From NCBI GenBank assembly GCA_015501075.1, contig JADNYJ010000461.1, forward strand, positions 1 through 24,937: 24,937 bases of DNA, written 5' to 3'. Origin of the DNA: Gymnopilus junonius. Its lineage: Eukaryota; Basidiomycota; Agaricomycetes; Agaricales; Galerinaceae. The position numbers and the translations under genes are program-made. Positions 9,445 through 19,283 of this stretch are shown here, piece after piece; the stretch's first letter is position 1; every line of letters begins with the position of its first letter. The notes under the pieces are model-generated. The model was given only the letters and a program-made list of their open reading frames with translations. It did no database searches and had not been told where the DNA came from.

Positions 9445-10554
9445 TTAAACATCATTCCATCTTCCAAGAAGATCGTTCAGGATGCGAGCTACAATCCCCG
9501 CACCTTCACGGACCATTTCCCTCTCGCGCAAGTCAGCAATGAGGGCGAGATATTTCGTCTCGAACCGGTCCGGATGCCACCTGCGAATAAGGTCCTTCAA
9601 CCTGTCTTTGACAATGGCACGATCACGGTTGACAGTGAGTGGGGCCAAGACGTACTTGACGACTGCCTCAATAGTAAGATCTTCCTTGCGGCTGGGGCTC
9701 GAGAAGCTCAGAACTGGCCAGGGGAAGTCGGACCATCGGAGGTGAGGAAGGGAAGAAATGGAAATCCACTGCTGATCGTGGAAAATGACCAGATTAATGA
9801 TATCTTCCTCCGTCATAGTAATCATGGCTGAAGCCGCTTGCGAGTTTTCGACAGGAGAACTGGATTCCTGATCGGACGCAGAAGTGTTGGAGGATGATGA
9901 GCTTATAGTTTCGGCCCAGCCGGTGGACTGACGCTCACGGCGTTTTCGTTCTTGAATGGCCTCAGCACGTTTATGGAATTCCTCCTGCTGTTTTGCCTGT
10001 TTTTCAGCGCGCAGACGGGCCTCCTTTTCAGCGGGGGACTCTTTTTCATCGATAGAGGTGGGATCGGAGAAAAAACGAGTATGGGATCCCACAAAAGAAG
10101 TTCCAAAGTCATCGTGAGCAGGAGAGTGTGGCCCATAGGATGGGCGAGAAGAAGAGCCTTGTTGGAATAAGGAGCCATTATGTTCCTCCACTACAATGTG
10201 GTGCACACGGCCAGCAGAGTTGCGGATTTGGTTCAAGATGACGAGCTGCTCTGCGACGACAGACTGGTCTGCCTCCTCGGGAGTCTGCCAGGGCGCCCAG
10301 TTCCGTTCTTGCTCCTCCCGTTCAATCTCTGCGCGGAGTTCTTCTTCGGCCATGCGTCGTAGATTTTGGATGTCTTGCTTGTACTCCAGTTCTAATCGAT
10401 ATCGGATATCAGGACTGGCAAAAGAAGCTTCAACAGCTTTCCGTTTATAGGCTACGTGCACATCCTGCAGCATAGAGTCCAAGTTCTTTTCAACGCGTTC
10501 GCGCAGCTGCACCTTCCACGGCGTCTCGAACGGCTCATCAACAATGTGAGGCAT
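9445..10554 (-). CDS. 369-aa charged coiled-coil protein with C-terminal RWHPDRF motif, unknown function
   Basis: A single open frame of 369 codons with no intron needed, unlike most genes here. The first ATG of the frame (MPHIVDEPFETPW) is used. Residues about 50-85 and 175-210 are strongly charged Glu/Lys/Arg helices, probably coiled coils. Residues 215-240 are a Ser-rich linker. The C-terminal third (about 245-369) looks globular, with tryptophans (LRWSDFPWPV) and then DLIRRWHPDRFETKYL followed by GAGIVARILNDLL. The WHPDRF element recalls the C-terminal region of NFKBIL1-like proteins and loosely a J-domain HPD turn, but the helices around a true J-domain are not evident. It is probably cytosolic or nuclear: no signal peptide or membrane segment. 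I know similar mushroom proteins only as hypothetical. The gene is convergent with the hydrolase. Confidence 0.85.
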   Translation of the reverse strand: MPHIVDEPFETPWKVQLRERVEKNLDSMLQDVHVAYKRKAVEASFASPDIRYRLELEYKQDIQNLRRMAEEELRAEIEREEQERNWAPWQTPEEADQSVVAEQLVILNQIRNSAGRVHHIVVEEHNGSLFQQGSSSRPSYGPHSPAHDDFGTSFVGSHTRFFSDPTSIDEKESPAEKEARLRAEKQAKQQEEFHKRAEAIQERKRRERQSTGWAETISSSSSNTSASDQESSSPVENSQAASAMITMTEEDIINLVIFHDQQWISISSLPHLRWSDFPWPVLSFSSPSRKEDLTIEAVVKYVLAPLTVNRDRAIVKDRLKDLIRRWHPDRFETKYLALIADLREREMVREGAGIVARILNDLLGRWNDV

Positions 10555-12185
10555 AATGATATGAACACACGAGAAATATTAAGTTCTGCGATCGGTAGTC
10601 ATAATTAAGCTCCGTTACCACTCCATAAGACAGTGAAGGCGCACCAAAAAGTTTCGCAACGACGAAACCGATAAAATTTCCAACTTGTGGACCTTACTCT
10701 AGACTTCTGCATTGATAAGCGTCCTGTATACTCACATATTACCGACTGACATACCTATGGTGGAAATTTGGATACAAGGTCATGCATAAGGAGGAAGAAA
10801 AGGGAAGAAAAGGCATGGCAACAACGAAGACCGAAGTCTTATGACAGCGCACTTGGGCGCTAGGGTTTTTTTATTTGCTTCTAATTGGTTGTGATTGGAG
10901 CAGAGGGCGATGGACGTTGCTCCTGACACAGACGATCACGCGCCAGTCGCGTCGCGCGACCTGTTCGCTTCCACACTTGTTGACAACGCCTTTCACTTAT
11001 GCTCTTGATCATGATTAATGATTACCGACTCACCAACCAACAAGTTTTGTTGAAATAGTTTAACTCTACATCAGGTCTACTCGTCTTGCACTGCCTAACT
11101 ATTTATTCTTTTGAAACTGCGAAAAGGCCTCGGACGTGATCTGTCGACGCTTTACCTCAGGCTACATCATATATCCTGTCGTTTCAAATACTATTTGACA
11201 GACTACCAGCTTTGATCTAATCCGTGTATTCCTTCTTCGCTGGACCAAAGATGGACTGTTCTGAACCGTGTTTGTACCTTGGTGTTTGGGGTCACCTTGG
11301 CAGTATTACCACCCAGAGGTTGTAAAAGCGTTGGCTGGTCCCAGAATGGGATAAACCAGGCCCGAAGCGAGGTCCTAATGCTACTGCTTGGCTTGACTTG
11401 GGCAATGTATTCTGCGTGTTTATAGCCTTATTTCTCTCGGGCTGCTCTCCCTCTAGGGCGTGTGTTCTATTATGCTCCTCACTTTATTTGGGAGGTACTG
11501 GATAATGTCAAAGGCTCTCTCATCAATTCCCTCCTTTTAAATGCCTGCAGACCGTGGCCGAGTGCGGGTTCGGACTGTCGACAGTGCACATGCTCAAAGC
11601 ACATTGAGGCACAATCGCCCGCTGCGGTACTGCACCCGAACAATTTTACCAGGGCGCCTCTGCACAATGATATCAACATAATGCATGTGGGCTGCGGCTA
11701 CAGAGCGAGAAAGTTCATTATGAGCTGAGCTGGTTCACGTGCGACAGTACAAATTTTCAACTGATTATCTCCCTGATGGCGGAACAATTGCAAGTTCCAG
11801 AAAGACAAACCCAAATTCGTCAACAAAAATGAAGCGACGCCCCTTCAGGCCCCTTCTCTATTCTGTTCCAGTCTGTTCTGCATTCCAATTGATATATTTA
11901 GTTCTTTACTAGCGTCATCGTTATCGGCGAATTCGTTTCTCATTTCTTCTTCCTCTCCTTAAGCTTCTTTCATGGGCATCTCCGGCTATAACTCTTGGAC
12001 TCTTAAATTTTAATTATCGACCGGTTAGATTTCCGGGAAAGCCAAGTTTTCAAGTGCGTCGACGAATAAATTCTTGATAATTTTCAGCTCCACTCACTTT
12101 TTTTCGTGCCTGCGCACACAAAGCAGCTAGAAGTGAATGCGGTGATGCCCGGGACGCGACAAGATATCTGGGAGGTCCTGTTCGC

Positions 12186-12941
12186 ATGGGTTCACATAGC
12201 TCTTCGATTCTTACAACAGAGGCGTCTGGTAAGCGCTCGTGTTATTCTTATCATCCTCCGTCTTATCGAAGCCGTCCTTCTAGTATAACTTCAAACGACA
12301 ACTCCTACATTTATGAAACTTCCGCCTGGGTCGTTCAGCTAGTCTGCCCATTCTCATTCGTGAATGGTGGGTTTACTAAGTTATCTCTGCTCGTATTTAA
12401 ACAAGCTTAACTGGCAAACCGAAAGGTCAAGCACATGCCTTGTTTTCTAGATCTGAAGTTCGTCCATTCTTCTGCTCTCCGCAGCGAAAGGATCTAGACG
12501 CCATCCTTGTCTCGGCCATGAGGCGGCTCGGTGCAATGTGTATGCGACAGACGCGATCCTCGTACATAAGCTCTCCGCGAAGCTTGAACTCTTTCTGGGG
12601 ACTGACGGCATTGTTCGTCTATGTATCGCCGACATGTCCAACTTCTGAAAGGAGACCGCGGAGGAGTGTCTGTCGATTTTCACGTCACCAGTCACCTACA
12701 TAGTAGTCGCGAAATACTCAAGAATATTACTAACAGAGCAAAATGTGAGTACCGTGTATTTCTCTGCTGGGTTTCTAAGAGCAGTTGATTTGTTTTTTGC
12801 TCGTAGTGGCTGGTTTGGATTGAAGGCTGGTTTATCGCGAGCGGCGAAAGCGTAAGCCTCATTGTCCAAAGTTGTGCCTGGTACCGTCTCTTGAGTGACA
12901 CTTCTATATATGTAAACGACCAAGTTAGGATGGAGATATGA
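12186..12941 (+). pseudogene. unresolved gene-like patch with splice-like signals, possible decayed gene
   Basis: Three good intron candidates occur: 12239-12283 (GTAAGC...TAG), 12367-12425 (GTGGGT...AAAG) and 12745-12806 (GTGAGT...GTAG). Between the first two, one frame reads SITSNDNSYIYETSAWVVQL and on and joins in phase to GQAHALFSRSEV. In a second frame, AARCNVYATDAILVHKLSAK and LELFLGTDGIVRL look protein-like, meet a TGA at 12646-12648, then continue to SPVTYIVVAKYSRILLTEQN, and across the third intron to WLVWIEGWFIASGESVSLIV. The first exon (ATG at 12186) joins in a frame that stops at once. The TGA can be avoided only by a very short 39-nt intron (12613-12651). So the signals suggest a real or once-real gene, but I could not assemble an intact one and know no matching family. 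Confidence 0.25.
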
Positions 12942-14258
12942 TGTGGTCAGAAGGGTATCGGCTGGACTGGCTCGGATGAGATTGTAAGTGAGAGCGTGCC
13001 AAGGTGTCTTGCTTCATCTTTTTTATTGTCCTGAAAATCATAAGCATTAGAGAGCTGCCTGCAGGTTGTGCTCCAGCACCGTGTCAAGTATGGTGAGCCG
13101 CTGAAGATTTACTTAGCCACCAATAAGGAATAAGTCTTTATTGGATTGGCCTAACATGATCCTATCAAGGCCAGTACTGTCACATTTCCTCAAGCTGACG
13201 GGCCGTTAGATGCCAGTCCATGCAACGAGTAACCTGGAGTAACCACGGTTCGGCGCTGCTTCTGCAGGACTTGCTGATGCTTGGCTATTTTTCCTCATCC
13301 AAAGTTATCATCAGATCTCGCCGATGCTTGGGGCCGTATGAGGAAGTGTGCCATCCACGCATGCCATGGAGGTAGATGGAGGTTTCAAACTTTCAAACGT
13401 CGAGGGTTGGTTGAAAGTTGTTATTGGACCGTGCCAGGTGTGTCGCAATGGGACATGGGATGAAGAGGTACAGGATGGCGCATGACGCATGACATTGTAT
13501 GAGAAGGTCCCTTTCCAGGTTGTTGGGAAGGGGGACTCAAACCCGCAGACGATGTAGTAGAGAAGATTGGTCGGGTTTCCTCATTGGCAGTGCCTCAAAA
13601 AGATTGTCATCTTTACGGTACTGCCATACAAGAGGAGCTGTCAATGCGAGCCAGGAAAGCCAAACACGTTTCACAATGTCGGGTAGGGAGGTTGGGTGTA
13701 CAACGATTCTTGATCCAATGACCTATTCAAGCTTCCTTCTTTTTCTCTGGGATACTCTAATTTTTATAGATTTGATACCTTATAGTTGGTCTGTTATTTC
13801 CATGTTCTGTATCCTGCAATTAAAGAAATCAGTTCGTAAATGTGGAACGCGTGCAGTCAAACCTTCTTTCTCGTGACCTCCGGTTTAGATCGGGCCAGGC
13901 TTGAGGCTGTGGGAAAATAACACCAAGCACGAACCTTCTCAGGCTCACCTTCTCTTTCCTTTATTTCCGATGGCCACTTCTTTTCTTGGAGATCTCTGGA
14001 GTTCGGAGAATCGAAAGTCCGACCAATCAGGCAAGCTGAAAGAGGATAATTATGGAGGGCCCTTTAAATAATTTGACCCTCTTTCTAGGCGGATATTCTG
14101 TAGAGACTCGACGGAGGGTGACATGGTTATTTTTTCCACGTCGGAGGTTATCAAAGATGTTCTTTGATCCAGGTTTCCGCTTACCATGATTACCTCTCAG
14201 GCGTTTTCGCCTGATTGACAGTCTGATATGATGGCTATGTGTATGATCATTTTGCAAG

Positions 14259-14268
14259 TATTTATATC
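14259..14268 (+). promoter_or_regulatory. TATA-like box upstream of the monooxygenase
   Basis: TATTTATATC ends 65 bases before the ATG at 14334, followed by a CT-rich leader (TTTCTCACTTCCCTCCACCT). Spacing and context fit a fungal core promoter. Confidence 0.5.
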
Positions 14269-14333
14269 AAGAGGCTTCTCCGACGACCACGAAGCACTTG
14301 TCCTTTACTTTCTCACTTCCCTCCACCTCCATT

Positions 14334-16245
14334 ATGCCAGTCGACAAACAGGGTCGTCAAGACAAAGCTTCAATCTGCTTGAAGATTGTTGTTATTGGCG
14401 GTAGCATGGCTGGTGAGCAAAAACCTGAGTTTTTCCTTGAGCTCGCTGATGGAGCTGGAATACCTAGGTCTTGCAACAGCATATGCTCTAAAACGTGCTG
14501 GTCATGACGTTCGAGTAATTGAGAAAAGCGACGGCAAATCGAAAGTAGGTTATTTTTCCAGGCTTGTCTTCACTTGCCTGACGATCATGCGCTTAGAGTC
14601 TAGGCCATCTTCAGTACGTCGGGAAGTGCGATCAGACAAAGCGCGTTCTGATATGCAGTTAGATCTCCTCCGAATATGACAAAGATATTATATAGATGGG
14701 GTTTGCAGCCGTTGCTGGATAGAGCGGCGCACAAGTGCTTGGCAATGGTCTTTCGGAAAGGCAAGTCGCCTAGCATGTCAACCTCGGTCCTTATTGATCC
14801 CTTCCTGAAGGCGGCGACGGAGGTTTGGTTGGCGCAATCAATTTCGACAAAGATTTCCTGCACGACCTCCTAGCGGATTTTCTCTTAATTCAAGTAAGAT
14901 CCGGCACTTTGTTCAATAAGGTCCCCATTCAAGTGTCTTAGGATCAATACCTGAAAGACGTATTTTTTGAACTCGCTACGGACGAGGGCGTTGACATTTC
15001 GCCATCTACATCGGTTACAAGCCTCGTCACCGATCCTGACACAGCGTCAGTGACACTTGATAATGGTGAAACTCTTTCCGCGGACTTCGTAGTTGTCGCA
15101 GATGGGTACGACAGTGCTTTCAGGGCCTTGGTTACTGGAGTAGACGATGAAGACAACAAGATTCCTGAACGGAGACATGGAGCCGCCACCTTCATCTTAC
15201 CGCTTTCCCTCGTTTCTCAGGATGAGGACCTTAGGCGTGTAATGGATCCATCCAATGTGCGTCTTCCGGTCCTTTTTACATTCTATTCTGTCTTACACAA
15301 TTTCATACAGTGGCTGATATGGATTGGAGCTGGCTTCGTCCTACATTGTAGTTTCACCGTAGGCATTTACGCCCTGAAGCAGATATGACATTGAACTCAA
15401 CCCCAACTAACTATATTAGAATGAAGGAAAAGACCTGGCCACAACAATAACTTACAATCATGATGGAGAAGTGCGACCAGAGGATGAGATTTGGACAGAC
15501 CACCCAATTGAATATTACGCTTTAGATCGTTTCAAATTCGAACCTCGGTGCGGTCATCATCCACTTTGTGTGAATGTTCAACTAATTTTCCCGAAGTGTA
15601 CAAAAGTTATTAAGCCTCACCAAGAGAGCGACAGGGCGGCTTTCGTCTCCAGAGAATGCCCAGAAGAACTAGTCTGTGAAAACTCAAAAATTGTACTTGT
15701 GGGTGACGCTGCACATCCTTTGCTCGTAAGATGGTATATTTTATTTGTAAACCTCCTTTATTGACCAAGGGTTCGTGGATAGCCCGGCGGAAACCATCAT
15801 GCAGCTGTACTACTAGAAGACGCAGAGACACTGGGGTGTCTCTTTTCTCGTATTCGGGACCCCGCCCAAATTTCTCACTTCCTTACCGCCTACGAGGAGA
15901 TACGCCAACCGCGTGACGCTTGGTCGCTAGAATATGACAACGGATTCCACGCCATGATGAAGCTCCCCGACGGACCGGAGCAAGATCAAAGAGACATAGT
16001 ATTGGCGCAGAGTATGGTGCACGGCGACTGGGGATCATATGGACGAGACGGTATTCAGGTCGGTCTGGGGGAATGAGCTCGCCATGTACTCGCATGATGC
16101 CACTGAGCAAGTTGACGACTGGTGGACACAATGGGGTTCACTGATCATGAAGAAGCGAGGCGCGAAACAACATCAGCCAAGTCCGGCACCTGAGGCCTCA
16201 TCTTTGATCCCAGGGCTACACCGAGTGTCATTCCATCATCCATGA
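14334..16245 (+). CDS. FAD-dependent monooxygenase (aromatic-hydroxylase-like), with two offsetting frame lesions
   Basis: Proposed exons: 14334-14412, 14468-14544, 14604-14613, 14659-14760, 14811-14893, 14942-15256, 15311-15358, 15420-15547, 15597-15725, 15783-16245, for about 477 aa. Class A flavoprotein monooxygenase motifs are present: dinucleotide-binding GGSMAG (22-27) after a beta strand, VVADGYDS (about 168-175) and VLVGDAAHPLL (about 314-324). It would use NAD(P)H and O2 to hydroxylate a small, probably aromatic substrate; no signal peptide. Intron 14761-14810 is GC-AG (GCAAGT donor) and restores the expected KGGDGGLVGAINF. The 10-nt exon 3 is the least certain part. Two breaks prevent one continuous frame: a missing base at GGG 15634-15636, between KLLSLTKRAT and AAFVSRECPEELV, and an extra base in GGGG 16030-16033, between VHGDW and DHMDETVF. 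Together they cancel in length. An acceptor near 15626 would avoid the first break but drop a conserved segment. Confidence 0.85.
15634..15636 (+). other. minus-one frame break in the monooxygenase
   Basis: The spliced frame ends in KLLSLTKRAT and then runs into a stop, while the conserved AAFVSRECPEELVCENS follows in another frame. One extra base in the GGG run would join them. Confidence 0.6.
16030..16033 (+). other. plus-one frame break in the monooxygenase
   Basis: The frame AQSMVHGDW meets the conserved DHMDETVFRSVWGNELAM only if this GGGG run is read as GGG. Unchanged, the frame ends 17 codons later at TGA. Confidence 0.7.
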
Positions 16246-17241
16246 TTATTTATCTGAGAGCCTTCTGTAAGACATGTTTATGTTATCGGTCATTGTATAT
16301 TTATGCGATTTATGCTCTCCACTCAGGACTACTATATAGACACCTACGATAACCTGTATGATACGTTTATCAGGTCGCAGTAATCCGTAGTCGTATTATT
16401 AATGACTCCATCAGCGAGCCATCATGGTTTTATTGTTGTACACCTTACCAACATTTGTATCAACACCTTCGAATGATGCTAGACTGCCTTGTGCTTTCTT
16501 AGAGAGCTCAATTAGTGTTACTGAGGGCTTTCGTCGGAAGGAACTGCTCCGGTGACTGGGTTCACAACACAATGGACACCTGACTAAGCCACTTCAAATG
16601 GAGTCGTAAATGTAAGAGCAAGTCGTTCGGAGGATGATAAACAGCCACTAGCGTCACCGTATACTTGTGTCGTCGCGAATGCGTTGTTCGTAGAAAAAGG
16701 ACAAAATTTCCTGGCAAAATGCGTCAATGAAGGTGCGAGCTGGCTCGAGCGCAATAGTTCATCCGCCATGATACCCACCCCCAGGAGGACGGGGTAACAA
16801 CCATCTTCCTTCAAAGTATGAATTGACGGGAAGATACAATTGCTGCGATAGATACAATATCAGCCAAACCAAGGTCACGCATATGATATGCGGCATCGAG
16901 TTCCGGAGACGTGCTAGGTGTGGCGTAACAAAAAGTCCATTATGCCCTGCAGTTCTATTAGTAAATCAGAAACCCGAAAGCATCATCAATGATTCACCCA
17001 CCAGTTATAATAATAGGCTGATTGAAAACAGAGAAGGTTGATGGCCAGGAAGCACGAGAAGCGTCGTTCTGCCATCCTTATTCCATCTCTCTCAGGATGC
17101 GCTAAATCAGACGGATGGGAACAGTTCTTATGTTGAACAGGGAAATAATCAAGAGAGCGGGTAAACATAACATGAAACGGTAAACCTATAGTCAAGGTCA
17201 TACACCCGTCCTGTCCCAAATAGTAGTTCCTATTAAAAGAA
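16246..17241. other. convergent 3' flanks of monooxygenase and DUF2461 genes
   Basis: No gene is supported in this kilobase. A reverse-strand open frame at 16584-16814 is unrecognised. The reverse-strand frame 16986-17384 overlaps the last exon of the DUF2461 gene and continues past its stop in a different frame. Confidence 0.55.
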
Positions 17242-19283
17242 TCACTCTTCATCGTCTGCATCTTCATCTGCCTCATCTTCGTCGCACCCTCGTTGGCATT
17301 GGTATTGGTGCCGGCCGTGATGGTCATCATATCGTTCAAATCTAGTAACAAAGTTATAAGTATTGTAAAGGAGGAAAAAATCACCGAGAGAATAAATCAC
17401 GTATGAACGAATGGCTGCATCACTTTCGCTACTTTGGCCAGGGTAAATTTGAAATCCGGGTCAAGGACTTCAGAATCCGTAAATCTTATATAAAAAAAGA
17501 AAAGAAAGGTAGATGAGCGAGATCTTTATGACAAGAAAATCAAATATTAATAAAGAATTCACCGATGTATTACAGCAAATGAGCGGCATTTCAACAAGTC
17601 GATATCTCTGATTATATTAATTTTAGTTAAAATAATTGTTCGACCGGGCTGCTGGAAGAGAACAATCTCACTTGTGGTCCTTCGCAACGCCTTTTGGGGC
17701 AGTCTTCAACTCGTCCTCACCTCCAAAAATATTCTGCCTTTCGCCTCTGGGATGAGGCTTGGGCTTCCCAAAGAACTTGACAAATTCAGGAGCAGAAATA
17801 ATGTTTCGTAGACGGGACGGGTTGCGTTGGATGTTGGCTCTGGAATGAGATCGTAACAGGGCATAAGTATATGGAGAAGAAAGTGGGCTGACGTGCGTAC
17901 CTGATGGTAGCGAGTTCATTCTTTCCAGGGCACCAGCTCCCGGCGGCGATGAGGCTCTCATTGCCTGGTATGACTAAAGATAATCGCGATCATCAGTTTA
18001 TCCGGAATGAGTGGAGAAAGGAGTTCGCATGGAATCAGAGGTACGTACCTGCACTGAGAATTTTTGGGGACGTTTAAAGGACCGTCAGGCACGGCCCAGA
18101 GAGCTCGGCAATACTGATGGATGACTTACATGTGGTCTAATCATAATCGGAATGCCAACAAAAGCAACAAACGGACCGAGATATCAGCAACGTGATTCTG
18201 ACAGAGGGGAAAATGGCTGACAATGAGCAAAGATGCCTTTCCTTCCGCTCCTCGAAAAACTGGCGGAAAATCCGGCTTTATAAGGGGTCTTGTCATTACT
18301 GAATCGTATCTGCCACCAAGTCAGTTTAGTTCACACAAGTTCGGATCAAGAAAACTGGCGGGTGGATAGGCGGGTGTAGATTAAAATACGCACATCTCGA
18401 TAAATCCTATGTATGACATCTTTTGTTGGGAGATGAGGGATCTGAGGATCAACCTCGACGAGGACGTCTGTGAAATTCTCGATGAAGTCCTTCCATTCTT
18501 TTTCTGCGAGTCGGTAAACTGGTTCTAAAAACCGGCTATTAGCTTGATGGCGCGTTCTACGGTGGATTTCCACTTACCATGAAGTTTGAACCTATTTTAT
18601 CATCAAGAATCAATAAAAGGGCGGAATAGTAAAGCCAGAACGCACCACTCCCGGTCATTGCATTCCGGCTTCTTCAACTCTGTCAGGAAGTTAAACGTAT
18701 TCTGCGATATCCGACCTGGCGGTACGCGGCCGGTGGTAGGAGCTTGAACGACGACACCGACTACCTCTTGTCCTTCCGCCAGTTCGAGGTCTTCGAACTC
18801 TTTTTCATCATTACCATTCTTTTGCTTCTTTTTCTTTGGCGACGTGGTCTTCTTGGGAGATGCGTTGGAGGTTGACGTTGACGTACGGCTCTTCTTCTTG
18901 CGTTTAGAAGTGGTGTCAAAGTCTGAAACTTCATCCAGCGCGTCGCTGTCATAAACCTTCTTGGGCGGTTCTTCGGACTCGGAGTACTCCTCGTCCTCGT
19001 CCTCCCGTTTGCGTTTCTTATTTGTGGCGGTCTTCTTGGATTTGATCGACGTAGCAGCAGACTTTCTTCGTTTCTTTCCTATATCAGAAGCGTCGTCTTC
19101 CTCATCTTGAGACTCGTCGCCACCCGCTTCCTTGAAATAAGAAGAAGTGGTGTTTTCTTCCTCGTCTGACCGTTGTTGTTTCTTTGACTTAACGGGAGGT
19201 TTACGTGGGGACTTCCGTGTCACTGCTTTGGCAGAAGGGGCCGACTTCTCTTTGACAGCCGTGCTCCTCCGTCTGGTGGACAT
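17242..19283 (-). CDS. DUF2461 (TIGR02453-type) protein with Lys/Glu-rich nuclear-type N-terminus (11 exons)
   Basis: Minus-strand exons, 5' to 3': 19283-18646, 18591-18578, 18524-18394, 18309-18222, 18136-18130, 18053-18049, 17973-17901, 17839-17672, 17607-17563, 17484-17401, 17341-17242; all phases join to give 450 aa. Residues 1 to about 175 are a basic/acidic, Ser-rich tract with several KKRK-type clusters, so nuclear localisation is likely. The DUF2461 domain follows (about 190-420): SQNTFNFLTELKK, IYRDIRFSNDKTPYK, GFSASFSRSGRKGIF, AAGSWCPGKNELATIR, APEFVKFFG and DIDLLKCRSFAVIHRF. It ends in an acidic tail. The domain's biochemical role is unknown to me. Exons of 14, 7 and 5 nt are notable; the 7 and 5 nt exons are needed to read HYHIAVIPGNESLIAAG. 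Start is the MSTRRRS ATG; the same frame stays open upstream to about 19493, but that part looks like 5' UTR. A typical NDMM stretch near the C-terminus reads in another frame. Confidence 0.9.

Larger units (their letters stand above)
10555..14333. other. 3.8 kb gap with no firmly supported gene
   Basis: Between the RWHPDRF gene and the monooxygenase I see one gene-like patch (12186-12941, listed separately) and otherwise nothing I can support. A 32-codon frame from ATG at 10910 (MDVAPDTDDHAPVASRDLFA and on) has protein-like composition but no continuation. Frames at 11462-11728 and 13499-13876 are unrecognised and lack splice context. A TATA-like element at 14259-14268 belongs to the monooxygenase. 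No terminal repeats or transposon-like reading frames were recognised. Confidence 0.4.

Noticed and set aside
13499..13876. Forward open frame of 125 codons
   Set aside because: Composition shifts from Arg/Ser-rich to hydrophobic with no domain pattern and no splice support.
7798..16245. Biosynthetic gene cluster containing the hydrolase and monooxygenase
   Set aside because: No synthase, terpene cyclase, transporter or regulator was found between them, and the spacing and intervening gene do not support a cluster.
16986..17384. Reverse-strand open frame of 132 codons
   Set aside because: It overlaps the last intron and exon of the DUF2461 gene in a shifted frame and continues past its stop. 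Only the short LNDMM stretch is of interest, noted separately.
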